Positions 33,906 to 45,300 of a DNA stretch of 64,000 bases are shown piece after piece. Origin of the DNA: Apodemus sylvaticus (lineage: Eukaryota > Chordata > Mammalia > Rodentia > Muridae). The first letter of the stretch is position 1; every line of letters begins with the position of its first letter. Location of the stretch: NCBI RefSeq assembly GCF_947179515.1, contig NC_067477.1, positions 124,761,796 through 124,825,795 on the forward strand, in the 5' to 3' direction. The translations under genes were made by a program, and so were the position numbers. The notes beneath the pieces are model-generated. The model was not told where the DNA came from. It worked only from the letters and a program-made list of their open reading frames with translations, and did no database searches.

Positions 33906-34645
33906 TAACTTAATCCACTCATTTTTTAACTGAGCTCCAGGCTCATGTAATCAGTCACACACCTATAACCAAATAATGGTATTCCACTCCTCCCAACCCT
34001 GCCCAACAATGCCAATCACAGGAAATTCCATCACCATGCTCAGGACAGAACCTAAAACAGCTTCTTGCTTTTCCTTCAGGGCCAACTAATCAACTCATTC
34101 TGTCAATTCTTCCTCCTAAATGTCATTTAAAACCATCCTTTTCCCCCTTATTCTAATTGCAAACAACCTAAAACAACTGTTATCATCATTCTCCTACAAT
34201 ACCAAGATTCTTAGCTTACTGTAAAGAAGAATCCAGTCTCCATTATGCATCGAGGACAGAATGGAGAAAGTACAGATCTAATCATGTCACCTGCCTTTCA
34301 AGTTCCTTGTTACAGAATTAACTCCAAGGTTTTACTATCTATGAACATCTGCATGATCTGGCCCCTGGCTAGCTATCCTTGCTTTCCCACCTTGCTTTCC
34401 ACGGTCCATACTTTCACCTCTTCCAGGTTTAACCACACCTTTAAGCACATCATACTTCTCATATAGAGGCCGTCCTACTTTTCCCAATGAATACTCTGGT
34501 ACTGTGCTGGTCTGCACAGTAAATCCTATTCTACATAACACATCTTAAGTACTATTTTTCAGGAAACTAATTTCTCAATGTCTGGCTTATGATAGGCCCT
34601 GTGTTATATACTCCTTATGGGAAGTGTATGCCTTTTCTTTTCTGT
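33906..34645. other. Intron sequence, no gene seen
   Basis: Pyrimidine-rich unique sequence; the frames at 34245-34541 are unassigned and probably chance. Confidence 0.5.
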
Positions 34646-34649
34646 TTTC

Positions 34650-34735
34650 TGTTTGTTGAGAAACAAAGCCAGGGCCTTCTAAACGCTACACAAGTGCTTT
34701 ATCACGAGCAATATCCTCAACCTTTTACCAATGTT
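34650..34735 (-). repeat. Old ID/B4-type SINE fragment
   Basis: Reversed ID-like sequence: caaagccagggccttc, cacaagtgctttatcac, gagcaatatcctcaac. Confidence 0.55.
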
Positions 34736-35200
34736 CTACAGCCTCCCTAGCTCTTACCTTCTTTGTAAATAGCTATTGTTAACTGTCTCCTTAGCTTAAG
34801 CCTCATGACAAAGGCTAATCTTGTCTTATTTATATAACTGTCTGCAGTAGTCTGCCTTGTACCTTACATCTAACAGGCAATCCATAAATATTTGCTGAAT
34901 GGACACATTGAACATTGCAATGACATCAGCAGATCTCAGAAGCCATCAATCAAGTGCTAAGAAATACAGTTCTAAGAGAATGGGACCACAGACTGCAAGT
35001 TCTTAGCTAGGAAATAAGCAGTTCATCAAAATATTTCTTAAAATTTAAAACAAAAGTAAATAAAAGAAAAGAAGATAACTATTGAAACTTAAACACTAAA
35101 ACATATAATCCAGCCAGTATGTTTGTGTTTTAGTCCAGTTTGGTCTTTGGACAAAGACAATTTAAAGCTCTTGATAGAAAATGGTGAATGACTGTATACT
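34736..35200. other. Intron sequence, no gene seen
   Basis: AT-rich sequence up to the donor of the exon at 35204; nothing recognised. Confidence 0.5.
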
Positions 35201-35203
35201 CAC

Positions 35204-35373
35204 ACAAAGGCTTGGAACAAGGCTGGACAGATTGACGTGTCGTGGGGCAAACATGTGAAGCTCTTGAAGGCAAGAGATGGCAGCTGCCTGAAGCAGAGAA
35301 TCAGAGTGGTCCTGGGTGATGGCACAATCCACCAAGCAAGAGGATCGGATGGTGGAAATGGTGGCTGCATTTC
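35204..35373 (-). pseudogene. Heatr5b: Heatr5b pseudogene, exon NAATISTIRSS...LVPSLC
   Basis: The minus strand gives NAATISTIRSSCLVDCAITQ then HSDSLLQAAAISCLQELHMF and ends HVNLSSLVPSLC, a HEATR5B block directly following the 39 kb exon. Length 170 nt (2 bases plus 56 codons) is in the right phase. The acceptor is tcctgttag and the donor GTGAGT at 35203-35198. Substitutions include G to D and Q to E. It is open; the following exons of the gene (about 290 residues) are not found before 31856. Confidence 0.94.
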
Positions 35374-35767
35374 CTAACAGGAAAATAAAAGATAACATTA
35401 AATGTAACTATGCTATTAGTGTCACAAAAAGACTCTCAGAAAGTAGTCATCTTCCAGCTAAACCCTTCTTCAAATCATTATTCAGATTGTTTTTTTTTAA
35501 AAAACCACCCATATAGTCCACAAATATGATTTTGAAACACAACTGTATTTGCAAGGTAAAAATTTAGGTCTTAGAAATGAATTACTTTAAAAAAAATCAT
35601 ATTATCCTTTATAACCACCAGTCTTTTGGCTAAAGAACCATAGGATTTCTCATTCTGTGGTTCTCTACTCAACAAACACAACTCCACTTTCATTATGACA
35701 ACTTTAAATACTGTTTGTCTAATTATAAAACCTTATAGAGGAAATGAAGGAAATTATATTACATATT

Positions 35768-36551
35768 TTTTTATTTTTCTACATTCTTTGTTTACATTCC
35801 TAATGATTTCCCCTTTCCCGGTTCCTCCCTCCCCATAACTCTTATAAGCCCTCTTCCCTCCCACTATTCACCAGTCAACCCCCTCGCACTTCTCTGTCCT
35901 GGTAATCTCCTACATTGTTGCATCAAGCCTTTCCAGGACCAGGGCCCTCTCCTTCCTTCTTCTTGGAAATCATTTGATATGTGAATTGTGTCTTGGGATT
36001 CAGAGCTTCTGGGCTAATATCCACTTATTAGTGACACATTATTCCATGTGTGTTCTTTTGTGATTGGGTTACCTCACTTAGGATCCTATTTTCCAGTTCC
36101 AACTATTTGCCTAAGAATTTCATGAATTCATTGTTTTTAATTGCTGAGTATAATTCCATTGTGTAAATATATCACATGTTCTATATCCATTGCTCTGTTG
36201 AGAGATATCTGGGTACTTTCAAGTTTCTGGCTATTATAAATAGAGCTGCTATGAACATATAGCATGTATCCTTATGACACGCTGAGGAAACCTCTGTGTA
36301 TATGCCCAGAAATGGTATATCAGGGTCCCCTTGAAGGGTCATGCCCAGTTTTCTGAGAAACTACCAGACTGATTTCCAGAGTGGTTGAATCTTCTTGCAA
36401 TCCCAACAGTAGTGGAGGAGTATTCCTCTTTCTCCACATCCTCACCAATGCCTGCTGTCTACTGAGTTTTTAATCTAAGCCATTCTGACTGGTGTGAGTT
36501 GAAATCTCAGGCTTGTTTTGATTTGCATTTCCCTAATGACTAATGATGTTG
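35768..36551 (-). mobile_element. L1 3' end, reversed
   Basis: Begins with T-rich sequence and a C/T-rich 3' UTR (tgatttcccctttcccgg), then the reversed ORF2 tail to gcatttccctaatgac near 36540. Diverged, with no long frame. Its 5' end abuts the poly(T) of the next reversed L1. Confidence 0.85.
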
Positions 36552-38122
36552 AAAATTTCTTTTTTTTTTTTTACATTATTTTTTTATTCGATATATTTTT
36601 TATTTACATTTCAAATGATTTCCCCTTTCCTAGCCTCCCCCACTCTCAGAAAGTTCCGTAAGCCCCCTTCTCTCCTCCTGTCCTCCCACCCACCCCTTCC
36701 CACTTCCCCGTTCTGGTTTTGCTGAATACTGCTTCACTGAGTCTTTCCAAAACAAGGGGCCACTCTTCCTTTCTTCTTGTACCTCATTTGATGTTTAGAT
36801 TATGTTTTGGGTATTCCAGGTTTCTAGGTTAATATCCACTTATTAGTGAGTGCATATCATGATTCACCTTTTGAGTCTAGGTTACCTCACTTAGTATGAT
36901 GTTCTCTAGTTCCATCCATTTGCCTAAGAATTTCATGAATTCATTATTTCTAATGGCTGAATAGTACTCCATTGTGTAGATATACCACATTTTTTGCATC
37001 CACTCTTCTGTTGAGGGATACCTGGGTTCTTTCCAGCATCTGGCAATTACAAATAGGGCTGTGATGAACATAGTAGAGCATGTATCCTTATTACATGGTG
37101 GGGAATCCTCTGGGTATATGCCCAGGAGTGGTATAGCAGGATCTTCTGGAAGTGAGGTGCCCAGTTTTCGGAGGAACCGCCAGACTGATTTCCAGATTGC
37201 TTCTCAGCCATTCTAAATCCTTCAGGTGAAAACTCTTTGTTTAGCTCTGTACCCAATATTTTAATAGGGTTATTTGGCTCTCTGAAGCCTAACTTCTTTA
37301 CTTTTTTTTAAATATTGGATATTAGCCCTCTGTCGTATGTAAGGTTTCTGAAAATATTTCCCAATTTTTTGGTTGCCGTTTTGTCCGATTGACAGTGTCC
37401 TTTGCCTTACAGAAACTTTGCAATTTTATGAGGTCCATTTGGTCAATTCTTGATCTTAGAGCATAAGCTATTGGTGATCTGTTCAGGATATTTTATCCTT
37501 GGCCCATGTCCTCAAGGGTCTTCCCCAGTTTCTGTTCTATTAGTTTCAGTGAGTCTGGTTTTATGTGGAGGTCCTTGATCCACTTGGACTTGAGCTTAGT
37601 ACAAGGAGATAAGAATGGATCGATTTGCATTCTTCTGCATGCTGACCTCCAGTTGAACCAGCACCATTTGATGAAAAGGCTATCTTTATTCCACTGGATG
37701 GCGTTAGCTCCTTTGTCAAAGATCAAGTGACCATAGCTGTGGGGGTTCATTTCTGGGTCTTCAGTTCTATTCCATTGATCTACCTGACTGTCACCGTATC
37801 AATACCATGCATATTTTAACACTACTGCTCTGTAGTACTGCTTGAGGTAAGGGATTCTGATTCCCCCAGAAGTTCTTTTATTGTTGAGAATAGTTTTAGC
37901 TATCCTGGGTTTTTTGTTATTACAGATAAATTTGAGAATTGCTCTTTCTAACTCTATAAAGGACTGAGTTGGGGTTTTGATGGAGATTGCATTGATTCTG
38001 TGTATTGCTTTTGGAAAGATGGCCATGTTTACTATATTAATCATGGCAATCCAAGAGCATGGAAGATTTTTCCATTTTTTGAGGCCTTCTTCAATTTCCT
38101 TCTTCAGAGACCTGAAGTTGAC
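36552..38122 (-). mobile_element. Second reversed L1, with internal deletion
   Basis: Starts with poly(T), then a 3' UTR of the same type as the elements at 22113 and 27043. Minus-strand frames 36877-37071, 37493-37750 and 37799-38044 give parts of the ORF2 C-terminus. Near 37198 the sequence jumps from GNQSGGSS-type frame to MAEKQ, so roughly 150 bases including the cysteine motif are missing. It stops at about 38122 in the RT-thumb region. Confidence 0.86.
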
Positions 38123-38469
38123 CTCCTCAAGACATAAAATAAACAGAAAGGGAAGCAGGAATTCTGAGTGTATGCATTCAGGGTCCAGTCATGACTCACT
38201 GAATTCAGGTTGAAGTCACCATCAGGAAGATCCAGTTCCAAGTACAGCAGCAGTCAACCTTCTATGAACCTTTCCTCTGAACTAGCTGCCTCAGTGACAG
38301 GTAACACACCGTTAGGGGTGGTAAAATCAAAGAGTAAGCTCATGGAGGCAGTATTTGGCATCCCAGACTAAAAGAACTTCCTTTCCATTTTTTGTGGGGG
38401 GAGGGGTGGAGGAGATGTCCAAGTAGACTTTCATTTAAAATGTTTTCTCTGTTCAAGACTTTTAAAAAT

Positions 38470-38565
38470 GCTTTACCCAGGAGTGGTGATGCATACCTTT
38501 AATCCAAGCAATCCAGAGACTGCAAATTCAAGGACAGCCTGCTCTACATAGAGAGGTCTAAGCCC
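38470..38565 (+). repeat. B1 SINE fragment
   Basis: Forward: cccaggagtggtgatgc, ctttaatccaagcaa, gacagcctgctctacat. Confidence 0.75.
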
Positions 38566-38612
38566 TCTACAACTGCCAGTAAAACCCTGACACCTGCTCT
38601 GGTTTGCCTGCT

Positions 38613-38935
38613 GTCTTAATTAGGGTTTTACTGCTGTGAACAGACACCATGACCTTGTGGCAAGTCTTATAAGGCACAACATTTAATTGGGTCTGACTTA
38701 CAAGTTCAGTATCATCAAGGTGGGAAAATGGCAGCATCCAGGCAGGCATGGTACAGGAGGAGTTGAAAGTTCTACATCTTTATCTGAAGGCTGCTAGCAG
38801 AAGACTCACTCCCAGGCAGCTAGGTTGAGGGAATTTAAGCCCATTGGACTATGACAGACTCCCTCCAACAATGCTACACCTACTAATAGTGCCACTGCCT
38901 GGGCCAAGCACATAGGAACCATCACATCCATATTA
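38613..38935. repeat. Rodent medium-copy repeat (RMER-like, name uncertain)
   Basis: ttaattagggttttact, gaacagacaccatgacc, atggcagcatccaggc, ctaatagtgccactgcc. A common rodent repeat type; orientation unassigned. Confidence 0.6.
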
Positions 38936-39105
38936 TTTTAAAAATGGCACATATAAAACATTGAGTGCCACATTTTGGAAAACAAAATGTATGGTAGATG
39001 ATAATTATTAAAATGCTTTGCAAGCAACACAATGGTGATATTGAGAAAACCAGCGGAACAGTACTTGTCCAGGCACTCCCTTTAACTGAAGATGAATTTG
39101 CTTAC

Positions 39106-39295
39106 CCTGCAGCTCTGGTCCAACAGTAGTTATGGTGGCCCCCAAGCATCTGCCCAAACACTGGTGAACTTCTGTGTGTGAAGGTGGAACTGTCAGCAGC
39201 AAGGTAACAACCAGGGACAGCGTGGGTTCCAAGTACCCACGGTACATTGGGCCACTAGAAACCACTCTCAGGACAAGTGAATGAAGAGACCAAGT
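39106..39295 (-). pseudogene. Heatr5b: Heatr5b pseudogene, exon TWSLHS...VGPELQ
   Basis: Minus-strand reading starts TWSLHSLVLRVVSSGPMYRG, passes through LLLTVPPSHTEVHQCLGRC and ends TTVGPELQ plus one base, matching HEATR5B. Length 190 nt agrees with 63 codons plus 1. The acceptor is tttatcttag and the donor G before GTAAGC (39105-39100), both canonical. Changes against the remembered protein are A to V, I to R and D to V near the start. The exon is open and splices in phase to the one at 35204-35373. The preceding exon is not found. Confidence 0.94.
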
Positions 39296-39608
39296 CTAAG
39301 ATAAAACATAATTGCATTTTAGTTGGAGAAAACAATTCACTATACTGAATCAAGAATCCTAAATTGTTATATTCATGGAAATATCTTAAATATATTTTGA
39401 GTTAGAGTCTTATTGCATCCTGGGATGGCCTTGAACTTGTGATCCTCATTAGCCTTCTAAATGCTTAGCCTTCTAATTGCTAATTGCTAAACCTCTGTGA
39501 ATGGTTTCCATGTGTATACTTTTAAAGTTTCACTGCAGCTACATTTGCTTAAATGTAAAATGTTCGAGAAACAAAAAAGGTTAGAAAACTACTCCAGGAA
39601 TAACTGGA

Positions 39609-39655
39609 TACATATATATGTATACATATATATACATATATATGTATATATATGA
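39609..39655. repeat. (TATA/CATA)n simple repeat
   Basis: Alternating catatatatgta units, palindromic, in the intron upstream of the exon at 39106. Confidence 0.85.
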
Positions 39656-40165
39656 ACAAACACACGCAGAGCATTAAAATGCAGTTACGCTATAACAGGG
39701 CAACAATGCTCCTCCTAGAGGCAAAGAAGAGCCCAATGCCAGGTATGAGTTACTTCTAAAGTCACTGGCCACTGAGGTCCCATAGACACTCCTTCCCTGA
39801 ACATTACAGGCTTTTGCCAGTGTTCCAGGTTGCCCTCCAGAACTTGTCAGATCCTACTGCTGAAGACACAACACGCTGGAGTGATAGAGCAGGGTAACAC
39901 AGCACACTGGTATGGACCTAGAAGCTGCATCACTACTAGCTAACTTTCATAGTCCTTGAAGGTTCTACCAGAGAAGAAAAATAATCACCAGTCATACAGT
40001 TATGAACTTCAACCTGAGAAAGATGGCACAACAGGGATTGTTATCACCATTGTCCTCTCCTAACAGTCTAAGCAACCACACATGCAAAATGGGAAACTAT
40101 TCTGGAACCTAATGCTCTAAGGGTCTTTATAACTGACTTTGAACAAGAAATTTATAAATAGTATT
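39656..40165. other. Intron sequence, no gene seen
   Basis: Searched for the missing Heatr5b exon (RTGHSLALGCLHRYVGG region) without success. Confidence 0.5.
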
Positions 40166-40170
40166 TGTGG

Positions 40171-40250
40171 GACTGAGGGTGTGGCCCAGAGGCAGAGAAT
40201 GTGCTTAGTGTGTACAAAGTCCTGGGTTCAATCCCCAGTACCACAAAGAA
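40171..40250 (+). repeat. ID SINE (tRNA-Ala/BC1-derived), old
   Basis: gactgagggtgtggccc, agaatgtgcttagtgtg, cctgggttcaatcccc, then an A-rich tail. The B-box-like ggttcaatcc is kept. Confidence 0.8.
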
Positions 40251-40325
40251 AAAACCTGCATTCTGAGAATACACAAAATATTTCTTACTTTACTTAAGAA
40301 ATTTCCTATATTTTGTCTTGTTTCT

Positions 40326-40400
40326 GAAGTGCTGGGGACTAGATCCAGGGTCTTGTGTACACTAAGCAAGCATTCTATCACTGGGATATGCCACAGCTGC
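40326..40400 (-). repeat. ID/B4-type SINE fragment
   Basis: Reversed: gtgctggggactagat, cactaagcaagcattc, ctgggatatgccacag. Confidence 0.65.
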
Positions 40401-40474
40401 TTATAATTACAATCAGACTCTTTATAAAACAGGAAAATTTCTACATATATTTTAGATGTATATGTAAAAGATTT

Positions 40475-40660
40475 ATTTTTTTGACATGAGAGTGTGAATT
40501 AAGTGTGGATACTCACAGAAAGCAGTGGAGGGCACTGGATTCCCAAAGGTGGAGTTACGGGAAGTTGTAAGCTGCTTGATGTAGGTTCTGGACATTGAAT
40601 TTGGGTCTTCCAAAAAAACAGAAATGCTTTTAATTGCTAGGCCATTTCTCCAGCCTCTAG
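40475..40660 (-). repeat. B3 SINE
   Basis: Reversed, diverged: aagtgtggatactcac, ggtggagttacgggaag, ggccatttctccagcc. Confidence 0.7.
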
Positions 40661-40734
40661 TATATACATAATAAATTATAAAATTAAATATTGTATATAC
40701 ATTTTATAATAATTTAATTGAGATGTATTTATTA

Positions 40735-40845
40735 TGTAAAGCTAATTAATTACCCAGGCTAGCCTCAAACTCGTGGCAATCCTGTCTTAGCCTTCCAAAT
40801 GCCGCTGCTATTACAGGGATGAGCCATCACACCTGGCTTTAAAAC
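40735..40845 (-). repeat. B1 SINE, diverged
   Basis: Reversed: ttacccaggctagcctc, gccttccaaatgccgc, gccatcacacctggct. Confidence 0.65.
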
Positions 40846-41390
40846 TCATCAATTTAAAGTGTCAAGTATGCAATGATCATTGGACACTGTATATAACCAT
40901 CACATAAACACAACATTGAGCAGAAATGTTCAAAATAGCACAGATATAGCATCTAATTAATACTCTTGTGCTAATACAGAAGTGAAAATACAGAAATTAA
41001 TTTTAAAAAGTTTTAACAAAGTACTAGCAAAGCATTAAAATATCATAATGCAATTAACAAGTTACTGAGATATTTTACACTGTTTTTCAAAGTAAGTATT
41101 AAAATCTGATGTAAAATAACTACTTAACAGTATTGAGAATTTGGAGAAGAAATACTTCAACTATTCAGTAAGCAAAGCAATCATGTTGAGAGCAAACCCT
41201 CTCTACTTCCTAATTAAGGGCAGCATGGAGCCAGCTGCCTCACAGTCCTGCCACCATGCCCTTCCTGGAGGAGGGACCATCATCCGCAATTAGTGACAGA
41301 AGTAAATCCCTCTTTCCTTGAGTAGCTTTTTCAGGGTTTTTACCTGCCAACAGTGTCATCATCTTATAACCAAGAGGTCTACCACTGGTT
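40846..41390. other. Intron sequence, no gene seen
   Basis: AT-rich; no exon recognised. Confidence 0.5.
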
Positions 41391-41392
41391 TT

Positions 41393-41554
41393 AAAAAAAG
41401 TATTCTCAAAGTGAGTTGGGTAGAGGGGCATATATATGGAGGGAGGGGTAGGAGGAGGGGTTGGGGGTCTTTGGGGAGGGGGGAAATCGGGAAAGGTTTT
41501 ATTACTGGCAATGTATATGAAGACGATATTCAATTAAAAAAAAGTATTCTCAAA
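41393..41554 (+). mobile_element. Very short L1/HAL1-like 3' end with 18-bp target duplication
   Basis: A 126-base insert (41411-41536) carries only a G-rich 3' UTR end (ggggttgggggtcttt, gaagacgatattcaatt, A-tail). It is flanked by perfect copies of aaaaaaagtattctcaaa at 41393-41410 and 41537-41554. It matches the 3' end of the element finishing at 25966. Confidence 0.9.
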
Positions 41555-42170
41555 ATGTAAGTATTCAGAAACTGCTTTTATTCATTAATCCTTACTTTCA
41601 ATTCTTTCTTTTTAATGATTATGATGTGGATTAATGTTTACTGTTCAAAATATATGACTTAAGAATGGTAATTTATATGACTTGTGTTATTTCTTGGCCT
41701 TTTGGTTGTTTTTTTAACTTCAAGTAACAATATTAAAAGCCACATTCCTCACCTTAGTCACACTTGTTTGACTCTCTGAGGTCACTCTTCATAACTGACA
41801 TGCACAATAATTCTTAAAAGCCTTAAAGTGTAACTTTATTCTTTTCTCCCCTAAAGTGAGGTATTACTCCAAGAAGTGAGTAAGTAACAGAGTGAACGGA
41901 ATTAAAGGAGGCAGAGAGGCGGGCACAGCTGCAGGTGCCTGTGCAAAGTCTTGACTAAGGCTTCCATGTCCTCCTTCAAAGCTCTTAACATATTACATCT
42001 CTCCCAGAATCTAGAGGTCACTAAATTACTGAATTAAAGTTTGAGATTATGGAAAGCAACAAGAACAAAAACATGTCACATGCTGTAAGCCATGTGGAAA
42101 GTACAGTCTAGGTAACATGGTCTGCTTAAGAGACACCTTAGACTAGTGGAGAAGATGGGCAAGAGACGCA
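41555..42170. other. Intron sequence, no gene seen
   Basis: Unique-looking; precedes (in + coordinates) the mutated donor at 42174. Confidence 0.5.
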
Positions 42171-42175
42171 CGTAT

Positions 42176-42365
42176 TGTCAAAGCTATACTGGGCCATCCT
42201 GGCAATAAAAGATGCTTCTCCCAACACCTGAGCCATTCTTCTGAGGGATTCCCCTGCCGCACACCTTAAAATGGGGTTTGGGTTGTCAAGAGCTCCCATA
42301 ACCAGGGTCAGAGCAGACTTGCGAACCTCCTTAGGCCCTAAAGTGCTCTTGTTTTCAGCTAAGCC
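42176..42365 (-). pseudogene. Heatr5b: Heatr5b pseudogene, exon GLAENK...YSFD, donor lost
   Basis: Reverse-strand translation reads GLAENKSTLGPKEVRKSA, continues through ALDNPNPILRC and ends ARMAQYSFD, a mid-protein HEAT-repeat block of HEATR5B. Length 190 nt (63 codons plus one base) fits the expected exon. The acceptor is atatag at the 42366 side. At the other end the sequence is TTTGACA followed by ATACGT, so the donor GT has become AT (42175-42174). Non-conservative changes are present, for example GEALGRM read as GESLRRM. No stop codon. Confidence 0.92.
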
Positions 42366-42647
42366 CTATATTGATTAAAAGATAAAAAAGAAGAATGATA
42401 TCTACATAGCAGAGACTGAAGGATAGCAGCACATAAGATGCCAGACTCCTATAAACATGATACAAATCATTTCATAAATATGAGAAAAATATGCTCATGT
42501 TAACGTGTACACCACTGTCACAAAAAAAAATGTATCAGGGAGTGTCATTTAGTTCTTTTGTTTGGTGAAAAAGGTATGTAATGATTTAGATGCCTTTAAA
42601 GTAGTCTCCATAAGTCATAACTAATTTAGAAGAAAACATTTTTTCTT

Positions 42648-42782
42648 TCTTTTTTTTAAAGGTTTATTTATTATTATATCATTATAAATGATTGTGAGAC
42701 ACATGTGGTGGCTGGGATTTGAACTCGGACCTTCAGAAGAGCAGTCAGTGCTCTTAACCTCTGAGCTTTCTCTCCAGCCCCA
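42648..42782 (-). repeat. B2 SINE, partial
   Basis: Reversed: aaaggtttatttatta, attgtgagacacatgtgg, cagaagagcagtcagtg, ctgagctttctctccag. Confidence 0.85.
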
Positions 42783-43255
42783 GAAGAAAGCATTTTCTAA
42801 GCCTTCTAATGCCTACAATAGTCCAATGCAGGGTTAGCCAACAACAGTACCTCTTGCCTGTTTAGGCATCAATGCTGTAGCCATGACTGTTCCTAGTAGT
42901 TTAGATACTGTGACTCATACCCCATAATTTGAGTTTTCCAAAGCCTTAAAGCAGAGGATAGCTATATTTTCTAGTTCAACAGTCCACATGAACACAGCTT
43001 CATTCTGTAGTTCCAGAAGGCACTAGGATCAAAAACAAGGCAGAAAGTAAATTATATGCAGACTCTATTCCACAGATGGAGGAACACAACCAAACTGATG
43101 CTCTCCTGCAATACCCAAAGAACTGCACAAAACATATGAACAGTTTTCAAAACTGCCGGCAAGGCAATGCATGGACATTGTTCTTTAAGGAACAACAAAT
43201 CCTAACATAAATGTTTTAAATTCCAGAACTAATTAATGTAATCCACATTAGGAAA
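42783..43255. other. Intron sequence, no gene seen
   Basis: No repeat recognised; the upstream Heatr5b exons expected here (CVKQAKGVRQQAV region) are absent. Confidence 0.5.
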
Positions 43256-45046
43256 GCTTTAGATCTCTGGTGGTGCAAAGCACCAGGGGTCTGCGTGCGC
43301 CAAAGAACTAAGCACATAGTCAATTTGTCAGCCAGCCTGCCGGGCGTGGGGCCTGTGTCCTGCCCAGAGAGCTGTGGAAGGAGAGAAGCCCCGCAGCCAT
43401 ATTTGCTGCCTGCCTGGACAGAAAAGGGTCACTAGGTACTGTATCACCCTGAGCTTTAGATCTCTGGTGGTGCAAAGCACCAGGGGTCTGCCTGCGCTAA
43501 GTAACTGAGCACATAGGTGGTTTGTCTGCCAGCCAGTCTGTCCGGGGACCTGCGTCCTAGGTAAGAATCAACAGAGGGAGTGGCCCCCACCACACCATCT
43601 GCGCTCCATAATAGAGCAGACAGAGAACACCTGGATGACCTTGACAACCTAAGTATAACATTGCTTGAGGCAAGACTGAACAAGGCTCCAAAGGCACAAA
43701 AGAGGAAGGCAGCATAACAGTAATCTGTGCCAGAGGAAACCCAGTCATCCAGTGTTGCAGAAATAACCTTAAAGATCCATAGTCTGGTGGTGCTGGTTCA
43801 ATTGGAGGTCAGCCTGCAGAAGAATGCGAATCGATCCATTCTTATCTGCTTGTACCAAGCTTAACTCCAAATGGATCAAGGACCTCGACATAAAACCTGA
43901 CACACTGAAACTAATAGAAAAGAAACTGGGGAAGACCCTTGAGGACATGGTCACAGGGGAAACGTTCCTGAATAGAACACCAATAGCTTACGCTCTAAGA
44001 TCAAGAATTGACAAAGGGGACCTCATAAAACTACAAAGTTTCTGTAAGGCAAAGGACACTGTCAAAAGGACCAAAAGTCAACCAAGAGATTGGGAAAGGA
44101 TCTTCACCAACCCTAAATCCAACAGAGGGCTAATATCTAATATATACAAAGAACTCAAGAAGGTAGAACCCAGAGAACCAAATAACCCCATTAAAAAGTG
44201 GGGTACGGAGCTAAACAAAGAATTTTCACTTGAAGAACTTTGGAGGGCTGAGAAACACCTTAAGATATGTTCAACATCATTAATCATTAGGGAAATGCAA
44301 ATCAAAACAACCCTGAGATTTTACCTCACACCAGTCAGAATGGCTAAGGTCAAAAACTCAGGAGACAGCAGGTGTTGGCGAGGATGTGGAGAAAGAGGAA
44401 CACTCCTCCACTGCTGGTGGGATTGCAAGATGGTGCAACCACTTTGGAAATCTGTCTGGAGGTTCCTCAGAAAACTGGGCATGACACTTCCTGAGGACCC
44501 TGTTATACCACTCCTGGGCATATACCCAGAGGATTCTTCAACATACAATAAGGACACATGCTCCAGTATTTGTAGTAGCCAGAAGCTAGAAAGAACCCAG
44601 GTGTCCTTCAACTGAGGAATAGATACAAAAAAATGTGGTATATTTACACAATGGAGTACTATTCAGCCATTAGAAACAATGAATTCATGAAATTCTTAGA
44701 CAAATGATGGAGCTGGAGAACATCATACTAAGTGAGGTAACCCAGTCTCAAAAGACCAATCATGGTATGCACTCACTGATAAGTGGATATTAGCCTAGAA
44801 ACTTTGAGTACCCAAGACATAATCCACATATTAAATGATGTTCAAAAAGAATGGAGGAGTGGCCCCTGGTTCTGGAAAGACTCAGTGCAAGAGTATAGGG
44901 GAATTCCAGAACAGGGAAGTAGGAAGTGGGAGATGGAGGAACAGGGGGAGGGAAGAGGGCTTATGGGACTTGCGGGGAGTTGGGACCCAGAAAAGGGGAA
45001 ATCATTTGAAATGTAAATAAAAATATATCAATAAAAAAATTAAAAA
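43256..45046 (+). mobile_element. Internally deleted L1: promoter monomers joined to ORF2 end
   Basis: Two monomer units (gctttagatctctggtgg at 43256 and 43453) and the 5' UTR end run to about 43785, then continue directly into the ORF2 C-terminal region (ggtgctggttcaattgg). All of ORF1 and most of ORF2 are absent. A 263-residue frame at 43824-44615 keeps the CWRGCGERGTLLHCWWDC cysteine motif and is otherwise well preserved; the 3' UTR ends in an A-rich tail near 45046. Confidence 0.9.
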
Positions 45047-45170
45047 AAACAAAGAATAAGGAAGTACAGCCTAGCATTCTTTTCTGTCTTCTCTCTGTTC
45101 CCTGGACTACCACCACATCTTCCTCCACTCACCGCCCCCATGATAGACCGTATTCTCAAACCACAGGGCA

Positions 45171-45212
45171 GAAACAAAACAAAACAAAACAAAACAAAAC
45201 AAAACAAAACAC
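45171..45212. repeat. (AAAAC)n simple repeat
   Basis: About eight tandem aaaac units between two L1 elements. Confidence 0.9.
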
Positions 45213-45300
45213 CCTCTCTTAAGTCAGCTCACAGGTTATTGAGAAAATATTTGTAAATTAATATTTTGTGTAAAGAAAGTATAAACAGTTCTGTTTATAG

